DNA from: an uncultured Roseibium sp.
Lineage (GTDB): Bacteria > Pseudomonadota > Alphaproteobacteria > Rhizobiales > Stappiaceae
NCBI RefSeq assembly: GCF_947499295.1
Contig: NZ_CANMNP010000008.1
Span: forward strand, 124,001-188,000
Direction: 5' to 3'
Length of the DNA stretch: 64,000 bases
Below the pieces are notes generated by a model. It did not search any database. It worked only from the letters and a program-made list of their open reading frames with translations, and was not told the DNA's origin. The position numbers and the translations under genes are program-made. Shown piece by piece: positions 1-8,953 of the stretch; within the stretch, counting starts at the first letter, position 1, and each line of letters opens with the position of its first letter.

Positions 1-525
1 CACGCCCTTTTCAAGACGGCGGGTCAACGCACCATCCTTCGCCATGTCAAAGTCACCGCGCCCGCCATATCCGACCGACTTCACCGTTTCGGCGACAAGC
101 AGCAACGCATCCATGCGGGTTTCATCCCAGGCATCGATCATGTGTTCCAGGTTGGGTTTTACCCCTTCAATCCAGTAGCAGGTGTCGGCATTCAACTGGA
201 AAAACGGTTCTTCGCCAAGCAGCGGTAAGGCTTTCTTGATGCCGCCTCCCGTTTCCAGGAGTTGTTCGCGTTCATCGGAAATGAGGATATCCATATCCTG
301 GCGTCGGCGCACATGCACCTCGACAAGATCAGCCAGATAATGGACATTGACGACACATGTCTTCACACCTGCTGCCGACAGCCGGTCCATGCCATGATCG
401 ATCAATGCCTGACCATTCACCTCAATGAGCGGTTTCGGCGTCGTTGCCGTCAAAGGACGCATGCGTTTGCCGAGACCTGCTGCCAGGATCATGGCTTTCG
501 ATGGACGGAACCGTGTGTTGGTCAT
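1..525 (-). CDS. murU: MurU-like sugar-1-phosphate nucleotidyltransferase (3' end outside window)
   Basis: The N-terminal 175 residues are visible; the rest lies beyond the left edge. The protein opens MTNTRFRPSKAMILAAGLGKR, the glycine-rich nucleotide-binding signature of sugar nucleotidyltransferases, followed by a TPKPL motif. Known MurU proteins join MurNAc-1-phosphate to UMP in a peptidoglycan-recycling bypass; other relatives make GDP-mannose. The preference for MurU is inference from context: the gene follows, 46 bp downstream, a phosphotransferase of the AmgK type, which would supply the sugar phosphate. The ATG at 525 is the only sensible start, since the nearby upstream ATG is out of frame. 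Confidence 0.75.
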   Translation of the reverse strand, partial: MTNTRFRPSKAMILAAGLGKRMRPLTATTPKPLIEVNGQALIDHGMDRLSAAGVKTCVVNVHYLADLVEVHVRRRQDMDILISDEREQLLETGGGIKKALPLLGEEPFFQLNADTCYWIEGVKPNLEHMIDAWDETRMDALLLVAETVKSVGYGGRGDFDMAKDGALTRRLEKGV

Positions 526-571
526 GGATCATGCTCAATTGATAGTAGGCCGGCATCGCACCATTGCAGGT

Positions 572-2098
572 TCAATGCCGGAAACCGTTGTACCAGTCTT
601 TCAATTCCGACAGATTCGGCCTGTCGAGCACCCGGTCGAGATAGCCTAGCATACGCGGCAAATGGCTCAAATAAGCCGGCTTGCCGTCCCGCCTGGCCAG
701 CCTGACGAAGATGCCGATGATTTTGGAAATCCGCTGTGCTGCCAGCACCGAATAAGCGGCGGAGAACCCAACCTTGTCAAAACCCTGCGACTGATTTTCC
801 CTCAACGAGACATAAGCATCAAATAGGGCTGATTCCAGATCTTGACTGATATCCGTTCGGGCATCGAGCAGCAGTGACGCAACATCATAAGCCACCGGAC
901 CGAAGACCGTATCCTGAAAATCGATCAGGCCGATCCGGTCGGTTCCGCTTGCGTCCCGCTGCCAAAGCAGGTTGGGCGAATGAAAATCGCGTAAAACCCA
1001 ACCAAGTTGCGCAGAGGATATGGATCGCAACGTCTTGCGCCATAGGCCTTCAAATGACGCCCGCACGGTGTCGTCAATCGCCCGGCCGGTCTTTTCGGGA
1101 ACATACCAATCCAGAAAGAGCGACGCTTCGGTGATCAATGCCTCGGATGAATAGCCAGGTACCTGGTAGGTCCGGTTTCCCTCAACCGGAATTGATCTTG
1201 GCCAAGTCTCACCATGCATTCGTGCCAGAACTTCAACGGCGGCGTAATACCGTTCCGAGACTGGAGCACCGTTCATGACAATGGTGTCGCGGCCCAGATC
1301 CTCAGCCAGGACGAGCCCCTTTTCAGGCTCAGCTTTGTAGACCCTTGGCGCCCGAAAACCGCGGTCACTGAGTTCCGTTCCAATCGCCAGAACAGAGCGG
1401 CAATCCTGTGCCAAGTGGACTCGCTCCATATAGTTGGAGACGCTTTGAGCGAGCGTGTTCTGGTGAAACGGCCAGCGCATCAGCACAGCCGAGCTGTCAT
1501 TCGTGGTAACCGTTTCGAAGGTCCGTAACGATGCGTCGCCAGCCAGGAACCGCCGTTCAGCGCCTGGGAACGAAGACTGTTCCAGAAAAGCCCTGATCTC
1601 GTGCGTTTCCCGAATTCGATCCTGCCAGGACGGGTCCGAGGCGTGAAACCGGAACACACGTTTGTCCTCGGCCTCATCGGGCTGGGTGATCTGGATCCAT
1701 AGGGCTTTTTCCGGCAAGAGTTCCCCTGCCTTCTCCGGCCACTCAATCAATGCCGCCCCGGTTTCCAAAAGATCATCGAGACCCAGCTCTTCAAGTTCTT
1801 CGGCTTCTTCAAGGCGGTAAAGATCAAAATGTGACAGGTCGAACCGATCGAACTCATATGTCTGAACGAGCGTAAAAGTCGGACTTGGTACTTCCAGCTC
1901 CGGATCGTTTGCGAGGGAACGGACAAGTGCGCGCGCCAGCGTCGACTTGCCAGCCCCCAGGTCTCCTGAGAGGCAGACAACATCGCCGGTTCCCAAGACC
2001 ACGGCCAGATCATTTGCCAGGCGCTGCGTATTCGCTTCGTCGGCAATCGTCAGTTCAAGAAAAAAGTCTGGAATGGACCGCAGCTGGTGATCTGCCAT
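572..2098 (-). CDS. tsaE: TsaE - AmgK-like phosphotransferase fusion protein
   Basis: The 508-residue protein has two domains. Residues 1-155 are TsaE, the ATPase subunit that supports the t6A37 tRNA modification, with Walker A GDLGAGKST at 45-53. Residues 170-508 are an aminoglycoside-phosphotransferase/choline-kinase fold with a catalytic-loop Asp371 and Asn376 (RDFHSPNLLW) and the metal-binding IDFQD near 392-396. That fold is shared with AmgK, the anomeric MurNAc/GlcNAc kinase. TsaE alone is about 150 residues, so this is a true fusion in one frame. The downstream MurU-like gene supports a cell-wall sugar kinase role, but the substrate is inferred. It follows divL after 21 bp and is probably cotranscribed with it. 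Confidence 0.88.
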   Translation of the reverse strand: MADHQLRSIPDFFLELTIADEANTQRLANDLAVVLGTGDVVCLSGDLGAGKSTLARALVRSLANDPELEVPSPTFTLVQTYEFDRFDLSHFDLYRLEEAEELEELGLDDLLETGAALIEWPEKAGELLPEKALWIQITQPDEAEDKRVFRFHASDPSWQDRIRETHEIRAFLEQSSFPGAERRFLAGDASLRTFETVTTNDSSAVLMRWPFHQNTLAQSVSNYMERVHLAQDCRSVLAIGTELSDRGFRAPRVYKAEPEKGLVLAEDLGRDTIVMNGAPVSERYYAAVEVLARMHGETWPRSIPVEGNRTYQVPGYSSEALITEASLFLDWYVPEKTGRAIDDTVRASFEGLWRKTLRSISSAQLGWVLRDFHSPNLLWQRDASGTDRIGLIDFQDTVFGPVAYDVASLLLDARTDISQDLESALFDAYVSLRENQSQGFDKVGFSAAYSVLAAQRISKIIGIFVRLARRDGKPAYLSHLPRMLGYLDRVLDRPNLSELKDWYNGFRH

Positions 2099-2119
2099 GT
2101 TTGCTCTCTGGCCAGCGAT

Positions 2120-4630
2120 CTATTCGGCAGCGGCCTGGTCCGCCTGTTCAGGCCGAGCCGGGAAAGCACATGTGACCGTCGTGCCATTGCCTTCATCGGA
2201 ATCGATCTCAACAGAGCCTCCGTGGAGTTCCACGAAGCTCTTGACGATGGCAAGACCAAGGCCCGCACCCTGTCGCCGTGCGCCTGTGTCGTGACCGACA
2301 AACCGATTGAAGACCTGTGTCAGGATTTCGGCCGGAATACCGTAGCCATGGTCCTTGACGATGAATTTCACCGTATCGTCTTCACGGCTGCAGCTGACAT
2401 CGACGACACCGTTTTCCTCAGAATAGCGAACGGCGTTGGCAATCAGATTGAACAGGACCTGACGCAGCCGTTTTTCGTCGGCGATCATCATGCCGATGTC
2501 GGCAGGGACCTGCGTCCGCAGATTGATCTTTGCTTCGGCGATCCGGTCCTTCAACCCTTCAACCGCCGCAGAGACCGTTGAGGCGACGTCAACCTCACCG
2601 AGGTCCAATTCCATGATACCGGCATCGAGCGTAGCCAGATCAAGAATATCGTTGATGATGGCGAGCAGTGCAGAGGATGAAGACTGGATATATTCCGCGT
2701 ATTCGCCCTGCTTTTCGGAAAGTTCGCCAAATTTCGGATCGGCCAGAAGCTGGGCAAATCCGATGATGTTCGTCAGCGGCGAACGCAGCTCATATGACAC
2801 ATGCTGGATGAAGGCGTTTTTGATCTGGTCTGCCTGCTGCAGAGCCTCGTTCTTTTCAAGCAGCGCCCGCTCGACATTCACGCTATCGGTCACGTCGACG
2901 AAAGTGACAAGCGTGCCACCGTCCGGCAGAGGTACCGTGGCGTAATCCAGAACGTCACCATTGTGCCGCTCAAGACGGCTGACATTTTGAGTGCGGTTGT
3001 CCAGAAGGCCGGTGACGTTGCCGGCAAGCAGATCCCAAGCCTCTTGTTCCGTGTCGCTCAGAACACAGGCTGAAACAACTTCTTTCACATGTGGAAGTTC
3101 CGCCAGTTGGTCTTCTTCAAGGCCCCAAATGCGGCCGAATGCAGGGTTCCAAAGTCGAAGGCGCCCGTCCGAGCCGAACACGGCAACAGCTTCAGACAGA
3201 TTGTCGAGCGTTTCGCCCTGAACCCTTGTGAGCGCATTGTACCGGCTTTCCAGATCCAGCTGCTCAGTCACGTTCTCATAGATATAAGTGACGCCGCCTT
3301 GCGGATGCGGATTGGCGATCACGCGTAAGGTGCGTCCATCGGGCAGGTGCCACCAGCTTTCCCGCGCTTCAAGAGACTGGTAGCTCTCCAGCATCTTGTT
3401 GCGCCAGACCCGGTAGTCGGCCTGTTCGGGCAGCTTGCGTGCGGCCCGGAGTGCGTCGAGTACGGCACCGTCTTCCGGCTGGCCTTCCAGGAAGGACGGG
3501 TCCAGGTCCCATAGCTGACGGAACGCGGCATTGTAGAATTGCAGTTTTCGATCGCTGCTGAATATCGCGACAGCGGCCGCCAGTTGGTCAAGTGTCCGGC
3601 CATGAAATTCTTCGGCACGGCCCATTTCCTTGCGGGACTGCTCCAGCTCACTGATGTCCACGGCAATACCGGCCCCACCGACATTCGCATTGACATCAGT
3701 AACTTCGAAGACGCGGCGTTCACCAGACGCCACAATTGGAATGCGGGCTGAAAAGCAACCGTCCTCTGTTCGCTTCACAGCCATAGCGGTGCGGGCTGCC
3801 GCATCAAGGAAAGTGGCCCCCTTCTTAACGGCTGCATCTGCCGTCGGCATCTCGACCGCCTCTGCATAGGCCGCGTTTGCCCAGATCAGATTGCCCTCGG
3901 CATCTCTTTGCCAGGCAGGTGCCGGCATGGCGTCAAGCAATGCGTGCAGCATATGCAGCTCGCCCGAAATCTTGGCGTTGCGTGCAGCAAGCTCGGCTTG
4001 CATTTGCCGTTCGCCTGTCAGATCACGTAACCGAAGCACCACAGCACCGCCCGTCGTACGGCCAAGCGCCTCGACATAGCTGCCGGTCCGGGTCTTCAAT
4101 GTCGTGGTGAAGGCTTCTCCCGTCCGGAACAACAGATCCAGATGCCTTTCCAGATCACCCGCGCATTTGGCTGTCAGCCAACTGCCGAAGGCCAGCAATT
4201 GCGCCGGAGGACGCGGAACACCGGATGTTTCGGGGAGGATGCCCCAAATCTGAGGCATTGCACCATTGCCGGTCCAAACAATCACCCGCTGTTCATCGGT
4301 GTTGAGCATGGCTTCAAGCCGGTCTACCCGGAACTTGAGGTCGCTCTTTTCCTTTTCCAATGCACTGGTAATCTGGGCCGACTGCTTACGATGGCGGACA
4401 AGTGCGATGGCAGCGGTTACGGCAAATGCGCAGATGCCACCAAATGCACCAAACAGGATCATTGCACCGGGATTGATTGCAGCGGCGGTGTCGGCGAGCA
4501 TGTCGGCTGAGGCCGGAACGCTGGACAAGCCAAAGGCCGTCAACGCCGTACCACCAAGCGCAACTGTTTTCGGACTCCAATCTCGCCACGTCGCGCGTGA
4601 TCGCGCGCCGTCCCTGCTGCCTTTCGGCAT
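2120..4630 (-). CDS. divL: DivL-like multi-PAS histidine-kinase homologue with Tyr at the phospho-acceptor site
   Basis: This 836-residue membrane protein has a hydrophobic N-terminus (22-44), a transmembrane segment (52-77), several PAS-like sensor regions (about 100-590), a dimerisation domain and a HATPase domain (N-box ANAVRYSEENG near 731, G-boxes DHGYGIP and GAGLGLAI). The H-box reads SYELRSPL, so residue 613 is Tyr where histidine kinases have the phosphorylated His (SHELRTPL). This is the hallmark of DivL, the cell-cycle pseudokinase that couples DivK to CckA-CtrA in alphaproteobacteria. Position next to ahcY and tsaE also matches. An ordinary PAS histidine kinase is the alternative, but the Tyr substitution argues against it. 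The ATG at 4630 has AAGGGG upstream. Confidence 0.85.
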   Translation of the reverse strand: MPKGSRDGARSRATWRDWSPKTVALGGTALTAFGLSSVPASADMLADTAAAINPGAMILFGAFGGICAFAVTAAIALVRHRKQSAQITSALEKEKSDLKFRVDRLEAMLNTDEQRVIVWTGNGAMPQIWGILPETSGVPRPPAQLLAFGSWLTAKCAGDLERHLDLLFRTGEAFTTTLKTRTGSYVEALGRTTGGAVVLRLRDLTGERQMQAELAARNAKISGELHMLHALLDAMPAPAWQRDAEGNLIWANAAYAEAVEMPTADAAVKKGATFLDAAARTAMAVKRTEDGCFSARIPIVASGERRVFEVTDVNANVGGAGIAVDISELEQSRKEMGRAEEFHGRTLDQLAAAVAIFSSDRKLQFYNAAFRQLWDLDPSFLEGQPEDGAVLDALRAARKLPEQADYRVWRNKMLESYQSLEARESWWHLPDGRTLRVIANPHPQGGVTYIYENVTEQLDLESRYNALTRVQGETLDNLSEAVAVFGSDGRLRLWNPAFGRIWGLEEDQLAELPHVKEVVSACVLSDTEQEAWDLLAGNVTGLLDNRTQNVSRLERHNGDVLDYATVPLPDGGTLVTFVDVTDSVNVERALLEKNEALQQADQIKNAFIQHVSYELRSPLTNIIGFAQLLADPKFGELSEKQGEYAEYIQSSSSALLAIINDILDLATLDAGIMELDLGEVDVASTVSAAVEGLKDRIAEAKINLRTQVPADIGMMIADEKRLRQVLFNLIANAVRYSEENGVVDVSCSREDDTVKFIVKDHGYGIPAEILTQVFNRFVGHDTGARRQGAGLGLAIVKSFVELHGGSVEIDSDEGNGTTVTCAFPARPEQADQAAAE

Positions 4631-4788
4631 CTTATGATCCCCTTAGTGCCGCCTTGACCCGTTTTTTGCGGGCTGCAGCTCCCGGATTCTGGGAGCAAAT
4701 CAAAGACATCTGCCTCTTGGCCTTTGATTCGCTTAAACCATAACCTTTTTGAGAATCACGCAGAAGAGTCCGTTGCTGAAAAGTTAAC

Positions 4789-4823
4789 AGGACCCTTCAA
4801 ATTGAAGGGTCCTGCATTTTTTT
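4789..4823 (-). terminator. Intrinsic terminator after ahcY
   Basis: A 12-bp perfect stem (AGGACCCTTCAA / TTGAAGGGTCCT, 4789-4813) lies 66 bp past the ahcY stop. On the minus strand it is followed by a weak TTAACTTTT tail. On the plus strand a run of seven T follows (4817-4823), but no plus-strand gene ends here. It may be bidirectional in form; its use by ahcY is inferred. Confidence 0.6.
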
Positions 4824-4878
4824 GTTCACAGCACCGAATCGAGGCGATCACTACATCTAGTGTATCTCCAATCGAAAA

Positions 4879-6267
4879 TCAGTACTTGTAGTGTTCTGAC
4901 TTGAACGGACCAGCCTTATTAATCCCCAGATATTGGGATTGCTCGTCGGACAATTCAGTTAACGTGACACCAAGTTTTTCCAAGTGCAGGCGAGCGACCT
5001 TCTCGTCCAGGTGCTTGGGCAGCACATAAACTTCGTTCTTGTACGCGTTGCCTTTGGTGAAGAGCTCGATCTGCGCCAGAACCTGGTTGGTAAAGCTTGC
5101 AGACATCACGAAGCTCGGGTGGCCGGTTGCATTGCCGAGGTTCACCAGACGTCCCTGCGACAGAAGGATCATCCGCTTGCCATCCGGAAACTCGTACATG
5201 TCCACCTGATCCTTGACCGGGCGAAGCTTTGTGTTCTTCAAAGCGGCAACCTGGATCTCGTTGTCGAAGTGGCCAATGTTACAGACGATCGCCATGTCCT
5301 TCATGCCACGCATGTGGTCAAAGGTGATGATGTCCTTGTTTCCGGTTGCGGTAACATAAATGTCGCCTTCCGGCAGCGCCTGCTCCATGGTCTTGACTTC
5401 AAATCCGTCCATGGACGCCTGCAATGCACAGATCGGGTCGATTTCAGTGACGATCACGCGTGCACCCGCGCCAGCCAGTGACTGGGCAGAACCCTTGCCG
5501 ACATCGCCATAACCGCAGACCACGGCAACCTTGCCGGACATCATGACGTCGGTGCCGCGGCGGATACCGTCGACCAAAGATTCGCGGCAACCGTAGCGGT
5601 TGTCGAACTTGGATTTGGTGACACTGTCATTGACGTTGATCGCCGGGAACGGCAAGGAGCCGTTTTTCTGCATTTCGTAAAGACGCAGAACACCGGTTGT
5701 GGTTTCTTCCGAAACGCCCTGAATCAGGCTCTTTTGCTTCGTGAACCAGCCCGGGTTTGCAGCCATGCGCTTCTTGATCTGCGCAAAGAGGCATTCTTCT
5801 TCTTCAGAAGTCGGATTTTCAATGAGACCTGTTTCTCCGGCCTCAACTCGCGCGCCAAGAAGGATGTACAGCGTTGCGTCGCCGCCATCATCGAGGATCA
5901 TGTTCGCACCTTCGGGGAAGTCGAAGATCTTGTCGGCATAATCCCAGTATTCTTCCAGCGTTTCGCCCTTGATGGCGAAAACCGGAACACCTGCTGCTGC
6001 AATGGCTGCTGCTGCCTGGTCCTGCGTGGAATAGATGTTGCAGGACGCCCAGCGAACTTCAGCACCCAGTGCGACCAGCGTTTCGATCAATACCGCTGTC
6101 TGGATGGTCATATGCAATGACCCGGCGATACGAGCGCCCTTGAGCGGTTTGCTTTCACCGAATTCAGCACGGCAAGCCATCAGGCCCGGCATTTCGTGTT
6201 CGGCAATTTCAATCTCGGTGCGGCCCCAGTCGGCGAGCCCCATATCCTTGACAATGTAGTCGGTCAT
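4879..6267 (-). CDS. ahcY: Adenosylhomocysteinase (S-adenosylhomocysteine hydrolase)
   Basis: At 462 residues it has the full length for bacterial AhcY. It cleaves S-adenosylhomocysteine to adenosine and homocysteine, keeping the SAM methylation cycle running in the cytoplasm. Visible signatures are the NAD-binding [10 protein letters not shown], the substrate-region [24 protein letters not shown] and the C-terminal KSEHYKY tail. The gene lies between divL and a serine hydrolase and ends before a strong hairpin. Its leader is over 200 bp, contains two stacked inverted repeats, and lies downstream of a 22-bp palindrome, so it is probably regulated on its own. The start [15 protein letters not shown] is the conserved N-terminus. 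Confidence 0.98.
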   Translation of the reverse strand: MTDYIVKDMGLADWGRTEIEIAEHEMPGLMACRAEFGESKPLKGARIAGSLHMTIQTAVLIETLVALGAEVRWASCNIYSTQDQAAAAIAAAGVPVFAIKGETLEEYWDYADKIFDFPEGANMILDDGGDATLYILLGARVEAGETGLIENPTSEEEECLFAQIKKRMAANPGWFTKQKSLIQGVSEETTTGVLRLYEMQKNGSLPFPAINVNDSVTKSKFDNRYGCRESLVDGIRRGTDVMMSGKVAVVCGYGDVGKGSAQSLAGAGARVIVTEIDPICALQASMDGFEVKTMEQALPEGDIYVTATGNKDIITFDHMRGMKDMAIVCNIGHFDNEIQVAALKNTKLRPVKDQVDMYEFPDGKRMILLSQGRLVNLGNATGHPSFVMSASFTNQVLAQIELFTKGNAYKNEVYVLPKHLDEKVARLHLEKLGVTLTELSDEQSQYLGINKAGPFKSEHYKY

Positions 6268-6372
6268 AAATGTGTCCTGCTGTTTGAGCCAGCGTTAAAG
6301 GCCAGGCCTTGAGAAGGGCAATGAACCAGCCGATTACTTGAAACGAGACAAGCATGGCGGCAGCCCCAGGCT

Positions 6373-6420
6373 GATTTCCGGAAAACCTTCCGGAAATCCT
6401 GCGGCGGTTTATACCCGCCT
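6373..6420 (-). promoter_or_regulatory. Stacked hairpins in the ahcY leader
   Basis: Two inverted repeats sit between ahcY and the upstream palindrome. The first has perfect 11-bp arms GATTTCCGGAA / TTCCGGAAATC (6373-6398) with a 4-nt loop. The second has GGCGG / CCGCC arms around GTATAAA (about 6402-6419). They would form adjacent hairpins in the ahcY 5' untranslated RNA. I do not recognise a known SAH or SAM riboswitch core. Function is unknown. Confidence 0.4.
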
Positions 6421-6440
6421 CACGAACATGACGCAATAAA

Positions 6441-6462
6441 GATATAAAGAATTCTTTATATC
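6441..6462. promoter_or_regulatory. 22-bp perfect palindrome upstream of ahcY (possible SahR-type operator)
   Basis: Both halves read GATATAAAGAA towards the centre, giving a perfect 22-bp palindrome, 173 bp upstream of the ahcY start and just after the stop of the preceding hydrolase gene. From memory, AT-rich ATAAAGA-type palindromes are operators of SahR, an ArsR-family regulator of SAM-cycle genes in Proteobacteria. The assignment is inference; no sahR gene is in this window. Confidence 0.55.
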
Positions 6463-6484
6463 ATTTAAATTTCCTTACCTGATC

Positions 6485-7579
6485 TCAGTTCAGCAGTTCA
6501 GTGAGAATGTCGAAGGTTACGGAAACATCATCATTGGCTTCAGCAGAAAGGTAAACGACTGTCACACCACGGTCCGCAACATGGCGCACATCAGCGGAAA
6601 ACCCGACATCTCCGCCCGAGTGGCCTACCACCTGTCCCAGATCAGGCTCGGTTTCAATTTCAATTCCCATGCCATAGCCCTCACCGATCGGGTCTTGCAG
6701 CAGACGCATGACACTTTCCTGGTTCAAGACGTCCCTTTCGTTAAAAAGGGCAAAATAGAATGCGGCGATGTCTTCAGCGCTTGCTACCAGTCCACCATCG
6801 CCGAACCCGAAACCTAAGAGCAAGTCATCAACAGACTGGAGGCCGCCGCCGAAATCCTCATTGCCCTGAACAAAGTCTTCCGGCCCTAAACCGAACCCGA
6901 GTACCTGCACATTTTTGATACCGATCGGTAAGAAAATGTTTTGAGCGAAAACCTTGTTCATCGAAGAGCCGGTTGCCTCTTCAAGAATGATTTGCGCCAG
7001 CAGATAGTTTGTATTCGAATAGTCATACGCGTTCCCAGGAGCAAAAAGATGCTTCTCATCCGCGATCGTTCCAGCTGCCCAGTGAAGAACCTCTTTGGCG
7101 GTCTCGCCAGCCACGACCCTTCTCAGGCTTTCCAGATAATACGCTTCATCCAGATAGTCCGGCAGCCCACTCGTCATGGTGAGCAGATGAGCAATGGTCA
7201 GATGATCCTTGCCATCCAGAACGTCAGCAATGTCAGACGGCAGCCATTTTGACACTTTGTCATCAACATCCAGAAGGCCCTTTTCGTTGAGCTGCAACAG
7301 GGCAACGGACAAAAACAGCTTGCCGAGCGAAGCGGTCAGAAAGCGACTGTCCGGCGTGGTCGGTGGACCAGATGGACGTTCCTCGCCACAGGTCAGCCAA
7401 GCCTTCGCATCAGGTGTCTGGACATAGAGCACCCGAGCCGGGCCAAGCGCCGAACAGTCCGGCCCGTAGATGTCACGAAGTAGCTCTTCCAGATCGTCTG
7501 TTGAGTGCGCCTGCAGTGGCTGCAGGAAAACAACGCTGACAATCGACAAAAGACATGCGAGACGGGACGGGCTGCACAT
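6485..7579 (-). CDS. Secreted serine hydrolase, beta-lactamase/DD-peptidase (class C) fold
   Basis: The 364-residue protein has an N-terminal signal peptide (about 1-25, ending LQAHS) and so is probably periplasmic. It carries the penicillin-binding/beta-lactamase-C motifs: nucleophile SLGK at 84-87, YSN at 187-189 and a C-terminal GHSGGD in place of KTG. Such proteins include esterases, D-aminopeptidases and class C beta-lactamases; HSG in the third motif is more usual in esterase/peptidase relatives than in true AmpC. The substrate cannot be told from sequence. The gene starts 12 bp downstream of cfa and is likely cotranscribed with it. Confidence 0.88.
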   Translation of the reverse strand: MCSPSRLACLLSIVSVVFLQPLQAHSTDDLEELLRDIYGPDCSALGPARVLYVQTPDAKAWLTCGEERPSGPPTTPDSRFLTASLGKLFLSVALLQLNEKGLLDVDDKVSKWLPSDIADVLDGKDHLTIAHLLTMTSGLPDYLDEAYYLESLRRVVAGETAKEVLHWAAGTIADEKHLFAPGNAYDYSNTNYLLAQIILEEATGSSMNKVFAQNIFLPIGIKNVQVLGFGLGPEDFVQGNEDFGGGLQSVDDLLLGFGFGDGGLVASAEDIAAFYFALFNERDVLNQESVMRLLQDPIGEGYGMGIEIETEPDLGQVVGHSGGDVGFSADVRHVADRGVTVVYLSAEANDDVSVTFDILTELLN

Positions 7580-7591
7580 GACGAACTGACC

Positions 7592-8896
7592 TTAATTTCG
7601 GTAGAGGTCTTCACGTGTCGGCGGCATGCCGGACAGGCCTTTGGTTCGCCGGGAGGTCACCGTCTGAAAAATTCCAATCGAGCCGCGTTCAAATCCCAGC
7701 GAAACGCCGATCAGATAGGCCAACCAAAGACGGTATTTCTCTTCGCCAATTTCCGCTATGGCAGCATCCTTCACCGCCATCAGGTTCTCGGCCCACAGCC
7801 GCGTGGTTCTGGCGTAGTGCTCGCGCCAGGCTTCCACATCGTGCACCTCAAAGCCATGAGCCTCGAGATTGGTCAAAGTCCAACCGATATGGTCAACCTC
7901 GCCACCAGGGAAGATGTAACGCACAAGCGCCTGATATTCCGGCTTCTTGCGGCGAAAGGCCTTCAAATCCTTCTTGCCGCGCCTGGTGATTGCATGGTGG
8001 AGGTAAAGTCCGCGCGGCTTCATAAGGCGATGCACGCTCTGGAAATAGTTGTCATAGTTGTCGAGACCGACAGCTTCGAACATTCCGATGGAAGAAATCT
8101 TGTCGAACTTGCCCTCCATCTCGCGATAGTCGATCAGCTTGACCGTGACCTTGTCTTCCAGTCCGCGCTCTTTGATCCGTTCCTCGGCGAGTTTCAGCTG
8201 CTCTTCGGCCAACGTGACCCCAACAGCGTTGACGCCATAGTGTTCGGCAGCGTGACAGATAAGCGCTCCCCAACCACAGCCGATATCGAGCATGCGCTCA
8301 CCGGGCTTCAGCCGCAGTTTGCGGCAAATCATGTCCAGCTTGTCTCTTTGCGCTGTCGCCAGATCGTTCGACCAGTCGGTGAAATAGGCGCAAGTGTAGA
8401 CCATCTCCGGATCGAGAAAGAGCCGATAGAAGTCATTGGAAACATCATAGTGAAAGGCAATGTCGTCCTTTCGACTGCCTGAGCTGCGGTCTGCTGCACG
8501 CCCAGCGTCCAAACCGTCGGTCTGCCCCTTACCGGCATTGCCGCCCAATAGCAGTGGCAATGCGTTTTTCAAAAGCAACCTCTTCCTGAGCCGCTTCCGA
8601 ATTTCTCGGCCTTTGACCTTGGGCCTCTTGTCCGCGAAATCGAAAATCGTGCCACCGCGCGGATCGATCCTGCCTTCCGAGTACAGATCTACAACTGTCT
8701 TGATGCCGGGACGGCGCAACAATCGCGTCAGCGCCGTTTGACCGAGTGCGATCCGCATTCCATCTTCCGGCATTCCTGCAGGCACGCGGCTTCCGTCCCA
8801 GAGTTCAAATCCGAACTCAAGCTCGAGCGCTTCGTGAATATGGGTCAAAACCGCCGTTGCAGATGAAATCAATCGGTCTTCGGAGTTACCTGCCAT
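7592..8896 (-). CDS. cfa: Cyclopropane-fatty-acyl-phospholipid synthase
   Basis: The protein has 434 residues from the ATG at 8896, which has AGGAG just upstream; a TTG four codons earlier is less likely. It transfers a methylene group from SAM to double bonds of membrane phospholipid acyl chains, an acid and stationary-phase adaptation. The SAM-binding motif LDIGCGWGALICHAAEHYG is clear, as are the preceding YDVSNDFYRLFLDPEMVYTC segment and the later GMFEAVG and FPGGE elements. Placement between HPr and ahcY links it to the ChvG/ChvI acid-response neighbourhood by position only. SAM use creates SAH, the AhcY substrate, which may make the neighbourhood meaningful. Confidence 0.95.
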   Translation of the reverse strand: MAGNSEDRLISSATAVLTHIHEALELEFGFELWDGSRVPAGMPEDGMRIALGQTALTRLLRRPGIKTVVDLYSEGRIDPRGGTIFDFADKRPKVKGREIRKRLRKRLLLKNALPLLLGGNAGKGQTDGLDAGRAADRSSGSRKDDIAFHYDVSNDFYRLFLDPEMVYTCAYFTDWSNDLATAQRDKLDMICRKLRLKPGERMLDIGCGWGALICHAAEHYGVNAVGVTLAEEQLKLAEERIKERGLEDKVTVKLIDYREMEGKFDKISSIGMFEAVGLDNYDNYFQSVHRLMKPRGLYLHHAITRRGKKDLKAFRRKKPEYQALVRYIFPGGEVDHIGWTLTNLEAHGFEVHDVEAWREHYARTTRLWAENLMAVKDAAIAEIGEEKYRLWLAYLIGVSLGFERGSIGIFQTVTSRRTKGLSGMPPTREDLYRN

Positions 8897-8953
8897 CGTT
8901 CTCCTCAATAAAGCTGACGGGAATGGCCCGAAGTTGCGGAATGGGCAATAAGT

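Noticed and set aside
6268-6440. SAH or SAM riboswitch before ahcY
   Set aside because: I could not find a known core; only hairpins of unknown type are reported.
7505-8482. 325-codon plus-strand frame
   Set aside because: Antisense to cfa; no motifs.
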